A stretch of 64,000 nt of DNA. Source: Syntrophotaleaceae bacterium (lineage in GTDB: Bacteria > Desulfobacterota > Desulfuromonadia > Desulfuromonadales > Syntrophotaleaceae). Each line of letters starts with the position of its first letter. Within the stretch, counting starts at the first letter, position 1. Of the stretch, positions 8,884 through 17,452 are shown one piece after another. The notes below the pieces were generated by a model that saw nothing but the letters and a program-made list of their open reading frames with translations, ran no database searches and was not told the DNA's origin. The translations under genes and the position numbers were made by a program. The stretch covers positions 62,001-126,000 of the forward strand of contig JAWKQB010000003.1 of NCBI GenBank assembly GCA_041390365.1, in the 5' to 3' direction.

Positions 8884-9348
8884 TCAGGGACAGCAGGGAC
8901 GAAGTCGGACCACGTAGGTTCCGCTGAAAATGACCGCCTGCGTCTGTTTCTGCTCAACCACGACGGCCACCTTGAGGCGGCCCCGGCCTTTCTGGTCCAG
9001 GTCCGCCAGCAAATCTTGCAGAGCCTCTTCCTCCGGCAGTCGGCAGCGGGCGCAAAAATCGGCGGTGATCGGCCGCAGGTAGTCTATCTCGCTGCGGCAG
9101 ATGGCGACCTCCGCCGGCCCGCGTCGCTCCTCCACCCCCAGGGTGACCAGAGCCCAGCCGGCCAGCGTCGCCAGGGCGGCGATGCTGCCTGCAAAACCGG
9201 TCCCCTTGTCGTTGCGATTCGGGGCCAGGGGGGCGGTCATGATCAGCTCCCGACCGTCGTAACTGGCAATTTCCAGGCCGATGCCCCCGGTGAGAGGGAT
9301 CTGCTCCAGTATCCGCTGGTTCAGTTGATGCACTTTATCTTTCAACAC
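8884..9348 (-). CDS. YiiD_C-type hotdog-fold thioesterase
   Basis: About 154 residues from a GTG at 9348 with AGGGA six bases upstream; an ATG at 9396 would add 16 residues. The sequence pattern IPLTGGIGLEIASYDG...APLAPNRNDKGTGFAGSIAALATLAGWALV is typical of the YiiD C-terminal putative thioesterase domain, here as a stand-alone protein without the acetyltransferase half. It probably hydrolyses an acyl-CoA or acyl thioester in the cytosol; the substrate is unknown. Minus strand, 40 bp before the class II aldolase gene. Confidence 0.75.
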   Translation of the reverse strand: MLKDKVHQLNQRILEQIPLTGGIGLEIASYDGRELIMTAPLAPNRNDKGTGFAGSIAALATLAGWALVTLGVEERRGPAEVAICRSEIDYLRPITADFCARCRLPEEEALQDLLADLDQKGRGRLKVAVVVEQKQTQAVIFSGTYVVRLRPCCP

Positions 9349-9507
9349 GGTTTCCCTGCACAATATCCGTTTTATCCGGTCAAAGGCTATCCGCAACTCC
9401 GAATTTTGTTCATTCTCCCTGCATGAGGACCGCTTGTCAAACAGGTTTATCCCGGCACACCTGTCTTTTCAGCGACTTATATTTCTTCTCCGATCTTTTC
9501 CGGCCGG

Positions 9508-9528
9508 ATTGTGATATAATTTCGCAAT
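9508..9528 (+). promoter_or_regulatory. Probable znuACB promoter -10 with overlapping imperfect dyad (candidate Zur-type operator)
   Basis: A perfect -10 hexamer TATAAT at 9515-9520 lies inside an imperfect inverted repeat: left arm ATTGTGATA, right arm TTTCGCAAT, with 7 of 9 positions paired. AT-rich dyads over the -10 are typical of Zur/Fur-type repressor sites, and the gene served is a zinc importer. No strong -35 is visible. The operator assignment is inference. Confidence 0.4.
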
Positions 9529-9581
9529 TGGTCGTGGCCAGTGATTAGAAACCTTCCCGCCCTAACCAGACGTGTGCTTCC

Positions 9582-10460
9582 ATGAAAAAATTGCTTGTTT
9601 TCTGTGTGTTTTCGCTCCTGATACCCCTATCCTTCGCCCTTGCTGAAACAACCCCGTCAACTCAGCCGATCAAGACATTCGTCAGCGTGCTGCCGCAGAA
9701 ATACCTGGTGGAACGGGTTGGAGGCGAGCATGTGGAGGTGTCCGCCATGGTCGGGCCGGGCCGAAGTCCCCACACCTATGAACCGACACCCCGGCAGATG
9801 TCGGAATTGAGCCGTACCCGGGTCTTCTTCCAGATCGGCGTCCCCTTCGAACAAGTGTGGATAAAACGGATCACCGCCCTGAACCCGGCGCTGGAGCTGG
9901 TCGATCTGCGCAAAGGGATTCGGCTTCTTCCCTCCCCTGCCCATCATCATGACCATCACCACGGACACGGGGAAGAGCTGGACCCCCATATCTGGACCGA
10001 TCCCATGCTGGCGAAAATAATGGCGGGTCAGATTCTCGAGACGCTGTCCCGCCTGCAACCGCAGCGAAAGGCCGATTTTACCGCCAACTATCAAGCGCTT
10101 GTCGCCGACCTCGCTGAACTCGACCGGTACATCCGCGACCGGCTCGACGGTGTCAAACAACGCCGGTTTCTGGTGTTCCATCCCTCCTGGGGATATTTCG
10201 CCGCCGCCTACGATCTCGAGCAGATAGCGATCGAGACGGAAGGCAAGGAGCCGGGGCCGCGAGCTCTCGCCCGTATCATCGATCTCGCCCGAAAGAACAA
10301 CATCCGCACCATTTTCATTCAGCCGCAGTTCAGCCGGACGACCGCGGAAACGGTGGCGCGGGCCATCGACGGCAAAGTGGAGGCCATCGATCCGCTCTCC
10401 GAGGACTATCTCGACAACCTGCGAAAGGCTGCTGATGCCTTCGTCCTTTCCCTGGAATAG
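9582..10460 (+). CDS. znuA: Zinc ABC transporter substrate-binding lipoprotein/periplasmic protein
   Basis: 292 residues of the ZnuA/TroA (cluster A-I) family. A signal peptide (MKKLLVFCVFSLLIPLSFALA) is followed by SVLPQKYLVERVGG, metal-ligand histidines in SPHTYEPTP, the histidine-rich loop HHHDHHHGHGEELD and DPHIWTDP, then FHPSWGYFAAAYDL and the C-terminal FIQPQF. The His-rich loop favours zinc over manganese. It captures the metal in the periplasm and delivers it to ZnuB. First gene of znuACB; the next ORF begins within or just after its stop. Confidence 0.93.
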   Translation: MKKLLVFCVFSLLIPLSFALAETTPSTQPIKTFVSVLPQKYLVERVGGEHVEVSAMVGPGRSPHTYEPTPRQMSELSRTRVFFQIGVPFEQVWIKRITALNPALELVDLRKGIRLLPSPAHHHDHHHGHGEELDPHIWTDPMLAKIMAGQILETLSRLQPQRKADFTANYQALVADLAELDRYIRDRLDGVKQRRFLVFHPSWGYFAAAYDLEQIAIETEGKEPGPRALARIIDLARKNNIRTIFIQPQFSRTTAETVARAIDGKVEAIDPLSEDYLDNLRKAADAFVLSLE

Positions 10461-10464
10461 ATTC

Positions 10465-11214
10465 ATGGCCGCCCAACCGATCATCAGACTGGACGATGTC
10501 TCTTTCCGCTACGGGGAATACCCGGTCCTTGAGGATATCTGCCTGACTATCCGGGAAAAGGACTTTCTTGGCCTGGTCGGCCCCAACGGCAGCGGAAAGA
10601 GCACTCTTCTCAAAATCATTCTTGGCCTGCTCACCCCGTACAAAGGCACCATCAAGGTCTTCGGTACATCCCCTGGGGAAGCCCGGTTGAAGATCGGCTA
10701 TGTTCCTCAGTTCGCCACCTTTGACCGCAGCTTCCCCATCAGCGTTCGGGATACGGTGCTGCAGGGAAGGCTCGGCCGCACCCGAACTGTGCTCGGTTAT
10801 CGCCGTGAAGACCGGGTTGCCGCATGTAAGGCTTTGGATGAAATGGAGATCAGCGATCTCCACAAGCGCCCTCTCACCGCCCTGTCCGGCGGTCAGCTGC
10901 AGCGGGTGCTGATTGCCCGCGCCCTTGCCTGTGAACCGGAAATGCTGATCCTGGACGAACCGACCGCGCACATCGATCCCAAGGTGGAGGTAGGGATTTT
11001 CGAGCTGCTCAAGAAACTCAACGAGCGATTGACCGTCCTGGTAGTCTCTCACGACATCGGCTTCATCACTCAGTACATCACCCGCGTGGCCTGCCTAAAT
11101 CGACGGCTGGTCTGCCACGAAACGGCGAAAATCACCGGCGCGATCATCGAACAGCTCTACGGGGCCCCGGTGCGCCTGGTGCAGCACAACTCGCTCATAC
11201 ACGGACACGAATGA
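10465..11214 (+). CDS. znuC: Zinc ABC transporter ATP-binding protein
   Basis: 249 residues from ATG 10465; an upstream in-frame ATG at 10435 would overlap znuA by 26 bp. ABC ATPase signatures in order: Walker A GPNGSGKST, Q-loop GYVPQF, signature LSGGQLQRVLIARAL, Walker B MLILDEPTA, H-loop VVSHD. It powers zinc import through ZnuB on the cytoplasmic face. The middle gene of the operon; ZnuB starts 4 bp after its stop. Confidence 0.94.
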   Translation: MAAQPIIRLDDVSFRYGEYPVLEDICLTIREKDFLGLVGPNGSGKSTLLKIILGLLTPYKGTIKVFGTSPGEARLKIGYVPQFATFDRSFPISVRDTVLQGRLGRTRTVLGYRREDRVAACKALDEMEISDLHKRPLTALSGGQLQRVLIARALACEPEMLILDEPTAHIDPKVEVGIFELLKKLNERLTVLVVSHDIGFITQYITRVACLNRRLVCHETAKITGAIIEQLYGAPVRLVQHNSLIHGHE

Positions 11215-11217
11215 AAT

Positions 11218-12069
11218 ATGGAAAATTTTTTCGACGCCCTCTTCACCCAGACCTTTATGCAGAATGCCCTGGTCGGAGGTCTGCTGGCCGCCGTCGCCTG
11301 CGGTATCGCCGGCGCCTATGTCGTGGTCAAACGGATCGGCTACATGGCCGGCGGTATCGCCCACGCAGTCCTCGGTGGCATGGGCCTGGCCTATTTCCTG
11401 GGCCGCAGCCCGGTGACCGGGGCCATCATCACCGCCATTGTCGCCGCCCTGATCATCGGCTGGGTAGGTCTCTACTGGCGCCAGCAGGAGGATACCGCCA
11501 TCAGCGCCCTCTGGGCCGTTGGCATGGCCGCCGGCGTCCTGCTCATTTCCGCCACCCCCGGCTATACGGTGGATCTGATGAGCTACCTTTTCGGCAACAT
11601 CCTGATGATTCCCCGCGAAAATCTTTACCTGATCTTCGGTCTCGACCTGGCCATCGTGATTTTCGTCGTGCTTTTCTACAAACAGCTGCTGGCAGTCTCC
11701 TTCGACGAAGAATTCGCTGAACTGCGCCAGGTGCGGGTCAAACTTTTTTCCCTGCTGCTGCTCTGTCTTGTGGCCCTGACCGTGGTCATCCTGATCCAGG
11801 TGGTCGGCCTGATCCTGGTCATTGCCCTGCTCGCCCTGCCGGCCGCCATCGCCGGCCAGTTCGTCCACTCCCTCGGCAAAATAATGCTCGTCGCCATGGC
11901 CCTCGGCGCCCTTTTCACCACCGGGGGGCTGGCCTTCTCCTACCAGTACGACCTCCCCTCCGGCGCCGCCACCGTCCTCCTCACCGGCCTCGTCTACCTG
12001 TTGGCCATCATCGGGCAGGCCGTGTGGAATAAATTGCAGGTGGATCGTCGGGTGAAGGGTGAAGGGTGA
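11218..12069 (+). CDS. znuB: Zinc ABC transporter permease
   Basis: 283 residues, an ABC-3 family permease with about eight hydrophobic segments. Typical features are AYVVVKRIGYMAGGIAHAVLGG near the N terminus and SVVTLSVVIL-like helices later (CLVALTVVILIQVVGLIL). It forms the membrane channel for the metal delivered by ZnuA. The last gene of znuACB, ending 43 bp before a convergent lipoprotein gene. Confidence 0.93.
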   Translation: MENFFDALFTQTFMQNALVGGLLAAVACGIAGAYVVVKRIGYMAGGIAHAVLGGMGLAYFLGRSPVTGAIITAIVAALIIGWVGLYWRQQEDTAISALWAVGMAAGVLLISATPGYTVDLMSYLFGNILMIPRENLYLIFGLDLAIVIFVVLFYKQLLAVSFDEEFAELRQVRVKLFSLLLLCLVALTVVILIQVVGLILVIALLALPAAIAGQFVHSLGKIMLVAMALGALFTTGGLAFSYQYDLPSGAATVLLTGLVYLLAIIGQAVWNKLQVDRRVKGEG

Positions 12070-12112
12070 GGGGTAAATTCAGGAGCCAGAACCGATCCCG
12101 AGTGAACAGGGG

Positions 12113-13054
12113 CTACCGACCGGCGGATTCGGCCGACACCCGATAGATCCCCGCACCCTCCCCCTCGCTGGTCACAAACCAGCTCATCCCATCGGCGGAA
12201 AAACAGGCCGCTTCGCGCTGCGGTAGCGCGAACAGATCGGGTAACTCCACTTTCTGAGGTTGGCGGGCCAGGATGGCGATCCAGGTTTCACCCTTTTGGC
12301 GGCGGAAAAGGTAAGCATGCCGGTAAGTCAGGACCAGCAAAGTTCCACCGTCCGGAGACAGATCCATGGCGGTCGGCTGGGAACGGAACTGGCCGTGAGG
12401 CAGCAGGAGGTCGAAGGACGCGGGCGGCGGAATGGTTTCCAATAGAGCGACGGGAGTGGCGACCACGGGATGGTCGCTTGCGGGAATCTCAAGGGGCAAT
12501 TCATAAAGAACCGGCGGTTCCGTCCGTTTGCTGAGGAGCAGAATCTTCCCCGCCTTTTCGTCAACAGCGACCGCCTCGCAATCCCGGGGACCTTCCGGAT
12601 AGGTCAGGGACAGGCTCCAGGCGGGGCGGATCTCCCCGGCAAAACGCCCCTTCGAATCAGGCACCGGTTCACGGAAAAAATGGAGCACCACAAGAGGGCG
12701 CTGGCCACGATTGTCGCCGACGTCGGCCACCAGCAGCCAGTTTTCACCCCGCCAGGAAAAAGCCGCCAGATCCTCCCAGTCGACGTTGGCCGCCCCCTTG
12801 ACCAACACCTCGCCAAGAGAAACACCTCTTTGGTCAAAAGCGAACAGCAGAGGCTGATTGCCGCTGTCGTTCACGGCCCAGAGCACGCCGGGGTGCCGTC
12901 GGGAAGCGGCCAGGCCGGAAGCTTCGGTCAAACCGCTCGACTGCAGGTGACCGGCCTTGCTGAAGACAAAACGGACCGGTGCGGGACCACCGGGGGCACA
13001 GCCGGCGAGGGCGAGAAGCAGCATCAGAAAGCCGATGATTGAACCCCGAATCAT
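12113..13054 (-). CDS. Lipoprotein with probable beta-propeller fold, unknown function
   Basis: 313 residues from ATG 13054, six bases after the stop of the sulfite reductase gene. The N terminus is a lipoprotein signal: MIRGSIIGFLMLLLALAGC with the lipobox LALAGC. The mature part has repeated strand-turn units such as VLWAVNDSGNQPLLFAFD, WEDLAAFSWRGENWLLVADVGDN and DCEAVAVDEKAGKILLLSKR, resembling beta-propeller families (phytase-esterase/SdiA-regulated style). It is the last gene of the sulfate assimilation run, but nothing in it points to sulfur chemistry. The larger open frame up to 13366 is antisense to the reductase in style and was not used. Confidence 0.75.
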   Translation of the reverse strand: MIRGSIIGFLMLLLALAGCAPGGPAPVRFVFSKAGHLQSSGLTEASGLAASRRHPGVLWAVNDSGNQPLLFAFDQRGVSLGEVLVKGAANVDWEDLAAFSWRGENWLLVADVGDNRGQRPLVVLHFFREPVPDSKGRFAGEIRPAWSLSLTYPEGPRDCEAVAVDEKAGKILLLSKRTEPPVLYELPLEIPASDHPVVATPVALLETIPPPASFDLLLPHGQFRSQPTAMDLSPDGGTLLVLTYRHAYLFRRQKGETWIAILARQPQKVELPDLFALPQREAACFSADGMSWFVTSEGEGAGIYRVSAESAGR

Positions 13055-13059
13055 TTCGG

Positions 13060-14361
13060 TCACCCGATGTTCCGCAGTGCACACAGCAGTTCCTCGGCGC
13101 TCAATCCGGTCTGCACCACTTGACCGAACCCTTCCCCTTCCCGCCTGAGCAGATTGTAGCGGGCTTCCTTCCCCTCCACGGCCTTGTGCGTCCCGATAAT
13201 GCCGTAGTCGGCCAGTTGCGGCTGGGTGCAGCCGTTGGGGCAGCCGGAAACAGCCCAGCTCATATGCCGACCCTTTTCTCCAAGAATATTCTCCAGGCGG
13301 GAGGCCAGATCCCGGGTCGGCACCAGCCCCTTGATGCAGGCATGGCTGCCGGGGCAGACCCGGCACTTCAGAGCCGGTTCCGTCCGCAAAAGACCAATTT
13401 CCTGCAAGGCGTTCCGGAGGCGCTCCTCATCAACCCCTTCGCCGACGGAGACCAGCAGGTTCTGCTCGCGGCTGACGACGAGGAAGCCGTCTCCCAGCTC
13501 CCCTGCAACAGCCGCGGCCTGCCGCAGGTCCTCGGCCCGCAACTGACCGGCGGGTGCCGGCACCTCGATCCATCCCCGGGAGCCGGGGGCGATCTGCTCG
13601 CCGAACTGGTCATCAAGGGCGGTGGCCAATGGGCAGGGCGCCGTACCCGATGTCTCTGCGGCGAGGAGATTGCGAAATTCCGATTCACCGATGTCCGCCA
13701 GCAGATGCTTCAGCCGCTTGCCGGCAGGGGTATGCCGATGGTAGACCCGCACCACCCCTTCGATGAGGGGCAGCAAACGCTCGACGGGAACCCGGTTCGC
13801 GAGCAGAAAGGCCTCGCGGGGCTGCCTCCCCAGACCGCCTGCAACCCAGACATCGCACAATTCCCGCTCCCCTTCCCGGCCGAGATAGACCACCGCCAGA
13901 TCCTGGCAAAGGTGCCGAGCCCCCTGGTAGCCGTTTTCCACGGAGATCTTGAATTTCTTCGGCAGCCCCTCGAAGCGGGGGTTCCCGGTGAAGTGCTCCT
14001 GCAGCCGCCGCGCGAGCATCTGGATGCGGGCAAAGCTCCCCGGTCCCTCGATCCCGCAGGTCACTCCGCGCACCGCCCCGCCGCAGGCACCGCGGGTGAT
14101 CAGTCCGACGGACTCCAGCCGCCGAAAAACCTCCGGCAGCTGTTTTAAGCGAAGGCCGTGCAATTCGACATTCGCTCTCGAGGTCAGATGCAGCAGACCG
14201 CCGCCGAACCTGACAGCCAGAGCGCTTAGGCTTGTGGCCTGAATACAGGAAAGGATGCCGGCAGGAAGCTTGACCCGCAGCATCAGATCCCCGGCGGCAT
14301 TCTGCTGATAGATGCCGTTGAGCTTGAGGGACTGGTAATCGAAGTTTTCGTTGTCGGACAT
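13060..14361 (-). CDS. Siroheme/4Fe-4S nitrite/sulfite reductase family protein, probably assimilatory sulfite reductase
   Basis: 433 residues from ATG 14361 (AAAGGA upstream). The two ferredoxin-like half domains are visible. The siroheme/Fe-S cysteines occur as C336-x5-C342 (CPGSHAC) and C374-x3-C378 (SGCPNGC). It would reduce sulfite (or nitrite) by six electrons in the cytosol. Placement downstream of cysH-cysD-cysN argues for sulfite. At 433 residues it is shorter than CysI (about 570), so it belongs to a compact NirA/SIR-like group, and its electron donor is unknown. Siroheme can be made by the tetrapyrrole genes at 40369-46976. A palindromic repeat and a (GAAATC)n array lie in its leader. 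Confidence 0.85.
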   Translation of the reverse strand: MSDNENFDYQSLKLNGIYQQNAAGDLMLRVKLPAGILSCIQATSLSALAVRFGGGLLHLTSRANVELHGLRLKQLPEVFRRLESVGLITRGACGGAVRGVTCGIEGPGSFARIQMLARRLQEHFTGNPRFEGLPKKFKISVENGYQGARHLCQDLAVVYLGREGERELCDVWVAGGLGRQPREAFLLANRVPVERLLPLIEGVVRVYHRHTPAGKRLKHLLADIGESEFRNLLAAETSGTAPCPLATALDDQFGEQIAPGSRGWIEVPAPAGQLRAEDLRQAAAVAGELGDGFLVVSREQNLLVSVGEGVDEERLRNALQEIGLLRTEPALKCRVCPGSHACIKGLVPTRDLASRLENILGEKGRHMSWAVSGCPNGCTQPQLADYGIIGTHKAVEGKEARYNLLRREGEGFGQVVQTGLSAEELLCALRNIG

Positions 14362-14451
14362 TCTGATTCGATCCTTTGGATGTGCTGGTTGGCAATGTCG
14401 AATGAATTTACAACGGAAAGGGGGAAGGGGTCCAGAACTGAGATGGAACTG

Positions 14452-14473
14452 GGGGCGATTCCTGAATCGCCCC
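14452..14473. repeat. Dispersed palindrome GGGGCGATTC / GAATCGCCCC
   Basis: A perfect 10-bp inverted repeat with a 2-base spacer in the cysN-sulfite reductase gap. The same palindrome, with a 3-base spacer and 9-bp arms, occurs at 44222-44242 between hemC and cobA-hemD. It behaves like a REP-type intergenic element. Confidence 0.85.
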
Positions 14474-14488
14474 TTGAAAGCAAACACC

Positions 14489-14522
14489 CGATTTCGATTT
14501 CGATTTCGATTTCGATTTCGAT
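14489..14522. repeat. Hexanucleotide repeat (CGATTT)5.7
   Basis: Five CGATTT units plus CGAT in the cysN-sulfite reductase gap, the same length and orientation as the array at 8157-8190. On the coding (minus) strand it reads (GAAATC)n. Confidence 0.95.
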
Positions 14523-14545
14523 GAAGAACCTTTATACATCCGGTC

Positions 14546-16303
14546 TCACCCAAGCAACCCCTCAGCAATTTTTTCCGCCGAACACCGGGGATCAAAATCC
14601 TTCCCTTCTCCCAACCGGAACTCGACCAACTCCCCGTCGGGGAAAAAGCCTGCCGCCGGCGGTGAGATCTCGCTAAGGGCAGCTGGGGCCGGAACCAGCA
14701 CGATCAGTCCGGCGTCGGCGAGGGTCCTCGCCACCCCGGCCAAGCGCCGGATTTGCTCCTCGGCAACGGCGGGAACCTGGCCGGGGGCATCGCTGAAGCT
14801 CTGGTTCAGAAGCTCCTCTTCCAGCAAATAGGTGTGCCGGCCGAGGCTGTAAAGCTTCTTTTCCAGCAGACGGGCCACCGTCGTCTGCTCCCGGCCGCGT
14901 TCACCGGAAATCCACAGAACCTTCGGCTGCTGGCCCTTGAGCCCCGCCCGGGCTTTTTTGTCCACCCGGTTCTCCTGCCATGGGGTAAGACGGTTTTCGA
15001 CCGCCGACCGGAATATCATGCCGGCCGCAACCGTTGCGTTGCTGAAACGGTCGATGAGGATGAAGCTGCCAGTGGCCCGATTTTTCAGGTAGCCGTCGAA
15101 AGAGACGCTTTTGCCAAGGGCGATCCGGCACAGCCCCACTTCATTCAGACCGAGAGTGGTGCCCTGTTCCTGCTCGAGAGTATTGACGTTGATCCGGTGG
15201 AGTACCTCCCGGATCTTCGCCGGAGAGCTGCCGGAGGCTGTCCTGAGCAGATAGCTGCCGCCGGCCGCCAGGGGCTGTTCGTTGAGCCAGACGAGATGAG
15301 CTTCCCAATGATCCCCGGGTTCAGGCCGATTTTCGGGAGCGGCCAGAAGATCGCCGCGGCTAATGTCGATTTCGTCCTCGAGAACCAGGGTGACAGCCTG
15401 CCCGGCCACGGCCTCCGGCAGGTCGCCGTCAAAAGTGACGATACGAGCCACCCGGCTCGACTTGCCGGAAGAGGAAACCACTACGGCATCTCCGGGATGG
15501 ACCGTGCCGGAGGCGATGGTGCCGCTGAAGCCGCGGAAATCGGCGTTGGGCCGGTTGACCCACTGCACCGGCAGGCGAAATGGCCGGCTGGCTGCAGCAT
15601 CCTCGATTCGCACCCTTTCCAGAAATTCCATCAACAACGGACCCTGGTACCAGGGCGTCCTGGGACTGGCCTGCAGCACATTGTCCCCTTCCAGGGCCGA
15701 GATGGGAATCGCGGCGATCTCCTCGAAACCGAGTCCCGAGGCGAAAATACGGTACTCGCGGAGGATGGCTTCGAAACGTTCTGCGCTGTAATCGACCAGA
15801 TCCATCTTGTTGACGGCCAGCACCACGTGGCGGATGCCGACCAGCGACACCAGGTAACTGTGGCGGCGGGTCTGGGTCAGCACCCCCTTGCGGGCATCGA
15901 TGAGGATGACCGCCACCTGAGCGGTGGAAGCCCCGGTGACCATGTTGCGGGTATATTGCTCGTGGCCTGGCGTGTCGGCGACGATGAACTTGCGCTTGTC
16001 AGTCGAAAAATACCGGTAAGCCACGTCGATGGTGATGCCCTGCTCCCGCTCCGCCTGCAACCCGTCGAGCAGCAGGGCATAATCGATCTTCCCACCCTGG
16101 GTGCCGACCCTTTTACTGTCGGCGGTCAGGGCGGCCAGCTGGTCCTCGAAGACCATCTTCGAGTCCCACAGCAGGCGGCCTATGAGCGTGCTCTTGCCGT
16201 CATCGACGCTGCCGCAGGTGATGAAGCGGAGTAGACCCTTCTCCTCCTGGCTTTTCAGGTAGGCGTGAATATCCTCGGCGATGAGTTCGGATTGGTGTGA
16301 CAT
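14546..16303 (-). CDS. cysN: Sulfate adenylyltransferase large subunit (GTPase) with a degenerate APS-kinase-like C-terminal domain
   Basis: 585 residues. The N-terminal 430 or so are CysN: P-loop GSVDDGKST (31-39), DTPGHEQYTRNM, NKMDLVDY, then EF-Tu-like barrels. With CysD it makes APS from sulfate and ATP, driven by GTP hydrolysis. From about residue 462 the chain clearly resembles an APS kinase (KKLYSLGRHTYLLEEE, LADAGLIVLVPAPAALSE). However, the P-loop GxxGxGKST reads GERGREQTT, losing the lysine, and the LDGDNxR motif is replaced by LLEEELLN. The domain is therefore unlikely to phosphorylate APS. This fits the APS-reductase-type CysH in the same operon. ATG is 92 bp after cysD. Confidence 0.92.
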   Translation of the reverse strand: MSHQSELIAEDIHAYLKSQEEKGLLRFITCGSVDDGKSTLIGRLLWDSKMVFEDQLAALTADSKRVGTQGGKIDYALLLDGLQAEREQGITIDVAYRYFSTDKRKFIVADTPGHEQYTRNMVTGASTAQVAVILIDARKGVLTQTRRHSYLVSLVGIRHVVLAVNKMDLVDYSAERFEAILREYRIFASGLGFEEIAAIPISALEGDNVLQASPRTPWYQGPLLMEFLERVRIEDAAASRPFRLPVQWVNRPNADFRGFSGTIASGTVHPGDAVVVSSSGKSSRVARIVTFDGDLPEAVAGQAVTLVLEDEIDISRGDLLAAPENRPEPGDHWEAHLVWLNEQPLAAGGSYLLRTASGSSPAKIREVLHRINVNTLEQEQGTTLGLNEVGLCRIALGKSVSFDGYLKNRATGSFILIDRFSNATVAAGMIFRSAVENRLTPWQENRVDKKARAGLKGQQPKVLWISGERGREQTTVARLLEKKLYSLGRHTYLLEEELLNQSFSDAPGQVPAVAEEQIRRLAGVARTLADAGLIVLVPAPAALSEISPPAAGFFPDGELVEFRLGEGKDFDPRCSAEKIAEGLLG

Positions 16304-16322
16304 ATGAAACCTCCATTTCCTA

Positions 16323-16397
16323 AAGGTGCCAGGAATCAGGTCTCAGGAATCAGGTTTTACCCTGAACCTGGAACCTGACACCTGGAGCCTGATACCT
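16323..16397. repeat. Imperfect palindromic repeat region (CAGGAATCAGGT family)
   Basis: The cysD-cysN gap is filled by repeated CAGGAATCAGGT-like units followed by inverse units (ACCTGGAACCTGACACCTGG). The two halves can fold on each other, e.g. GGTGCCAGG with CCTGACACC. The extent is approximate. The sequence is non-coding and could act as an mRNA stability or processing element. Confidence 0.6.
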
Positions 16398-17301
16398 AGA
16401 AGTATCCTTCCTGCTTCTTCTTCTCCATGGAACCGCTCTGGTCATGGTCGATCAGGCGCCCCTGCCGCTCGGATGTGCGGGTCAGCAGCATCTCCTGGAT
16501 GATCTTCGGCAAGGTCGCGGCAGTGGATTCCACCGCACCCGTTAGCGGATAGCAGCCCAGGGTGCGGAAACGGACCGATTTATTCATAACCTTCTCGCCC
16601 GGACGCAGTTCCAACCGCTCGTCATCGACCATGATCAGCATCCCGTCCCGCTCCACCACCGGTCGCTCTTTAGCAAAATACAGGGGCACGATGGGGATGC
16701 TCTCCAGATCGATATACTGCCACACATCCAGTTCAGTCCAGTTGGAGAGAGGAAAGGCGCGGATGCTCTCCCCCTGCTTCACCCGGGCATTGTAGACATT
16801 CCACAACTCTGGCCGCTGGTTTTTCGGGTCCCAGCGGTGACTGGCGGTCCGGAAAGAGAAAATGCGTTCCTTGGCCCGGGACTTCTCCTCGTCCCGCCGG
16901 GCGCCGCCGAAGGCCGCGTCGAACCTGTACTTGTCCAAAGCCTGTTTGAGGGCTTCCGTTTTCATGATGTCCGTGTGCAGAGCCGATCCATGGATGAAGG
17001 GGTTGATCCCTTGGCGCACCCCGTCTTCGTTGATGTGGATCAGCAGATCGAACCCGTACTCGGCGGCGATCTTGTCTCTAAATTCGATCATTTCCCGAAA
17101 TTTCCAGGTGGTGTCGACATGCAGCAGCGGAAAGGGCGGCCGGGCCGGAAAAAAAGCCTTTCGGGCCAGATGCAGCATCACCGCCGAATCCTTGCCGATG
17201 GAATAGAGCATCACCGGATTTTCGAACTCGGCCGCCACCTCGCGAATAATGTGGATGCTTTCCGCTTCAAGTTGCCGCAAATGGGTCAGTTTGGTACTCA
17301 T
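16396..17301 (-). CDS. cysD: Sulfate adenylyltransferase small subunit
   Basis: 301 residues from ATG 17301 (GAGAGGG upstream), matching the E. coli length. PP-loop nucleotidyl transferase fold with LYSIGKDSAVMLHLARKAF, PLLHVDTTWKFREMIEFRD, GGARRDEEKSRAKERIFSFR and YFAKERPVVERDG. It catalyses sulfate adenylation to APS together with CysN. It lies between cysH and cysN in one minus-strand operon. A 151-base gap with no recognisable gene separates it from cysH. Confidence 0.96.
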   Translation of the reverse strand: MSTKLTHLRQLEAESIHIIREVAAEFENPVMLYSIGKDSAVMLHLARKAFFPARPPFPLLHVDTTWKFREMIEFRDKIAAEYGFDLLIHINEDGVRQGINPFIHGSALHTDIMKTEALKQALDKYRFDAAFGGARRDEEKSRAKERIFSFRTASHRWDPKNQRPELWNVYNARVKQGESIRAFPLSNWTELDVWQYIDLESIPIVPLYFAKERPVVERDGMLIMVDDERLELRPGEKVMNKSVRFRTLGCYPLTGAVESTAATLPKIIQEMLLTRTSERQGRLIDHDQSGSMEKKKQEGYF

Positions 17302-17452
17302 GACGCCCTCTCTTGGATCCAATTCCATGGTTGGGTGAATGTTGATTGCGATACCGGATTTTCTTTCGTCTCGTACGCTTACTCAGTTTTCACAATTCGT
17401 CCTTCGAGAACGATTACTGTCCCTTCGGGTCTGAGTCCGAGTACGACATCGC

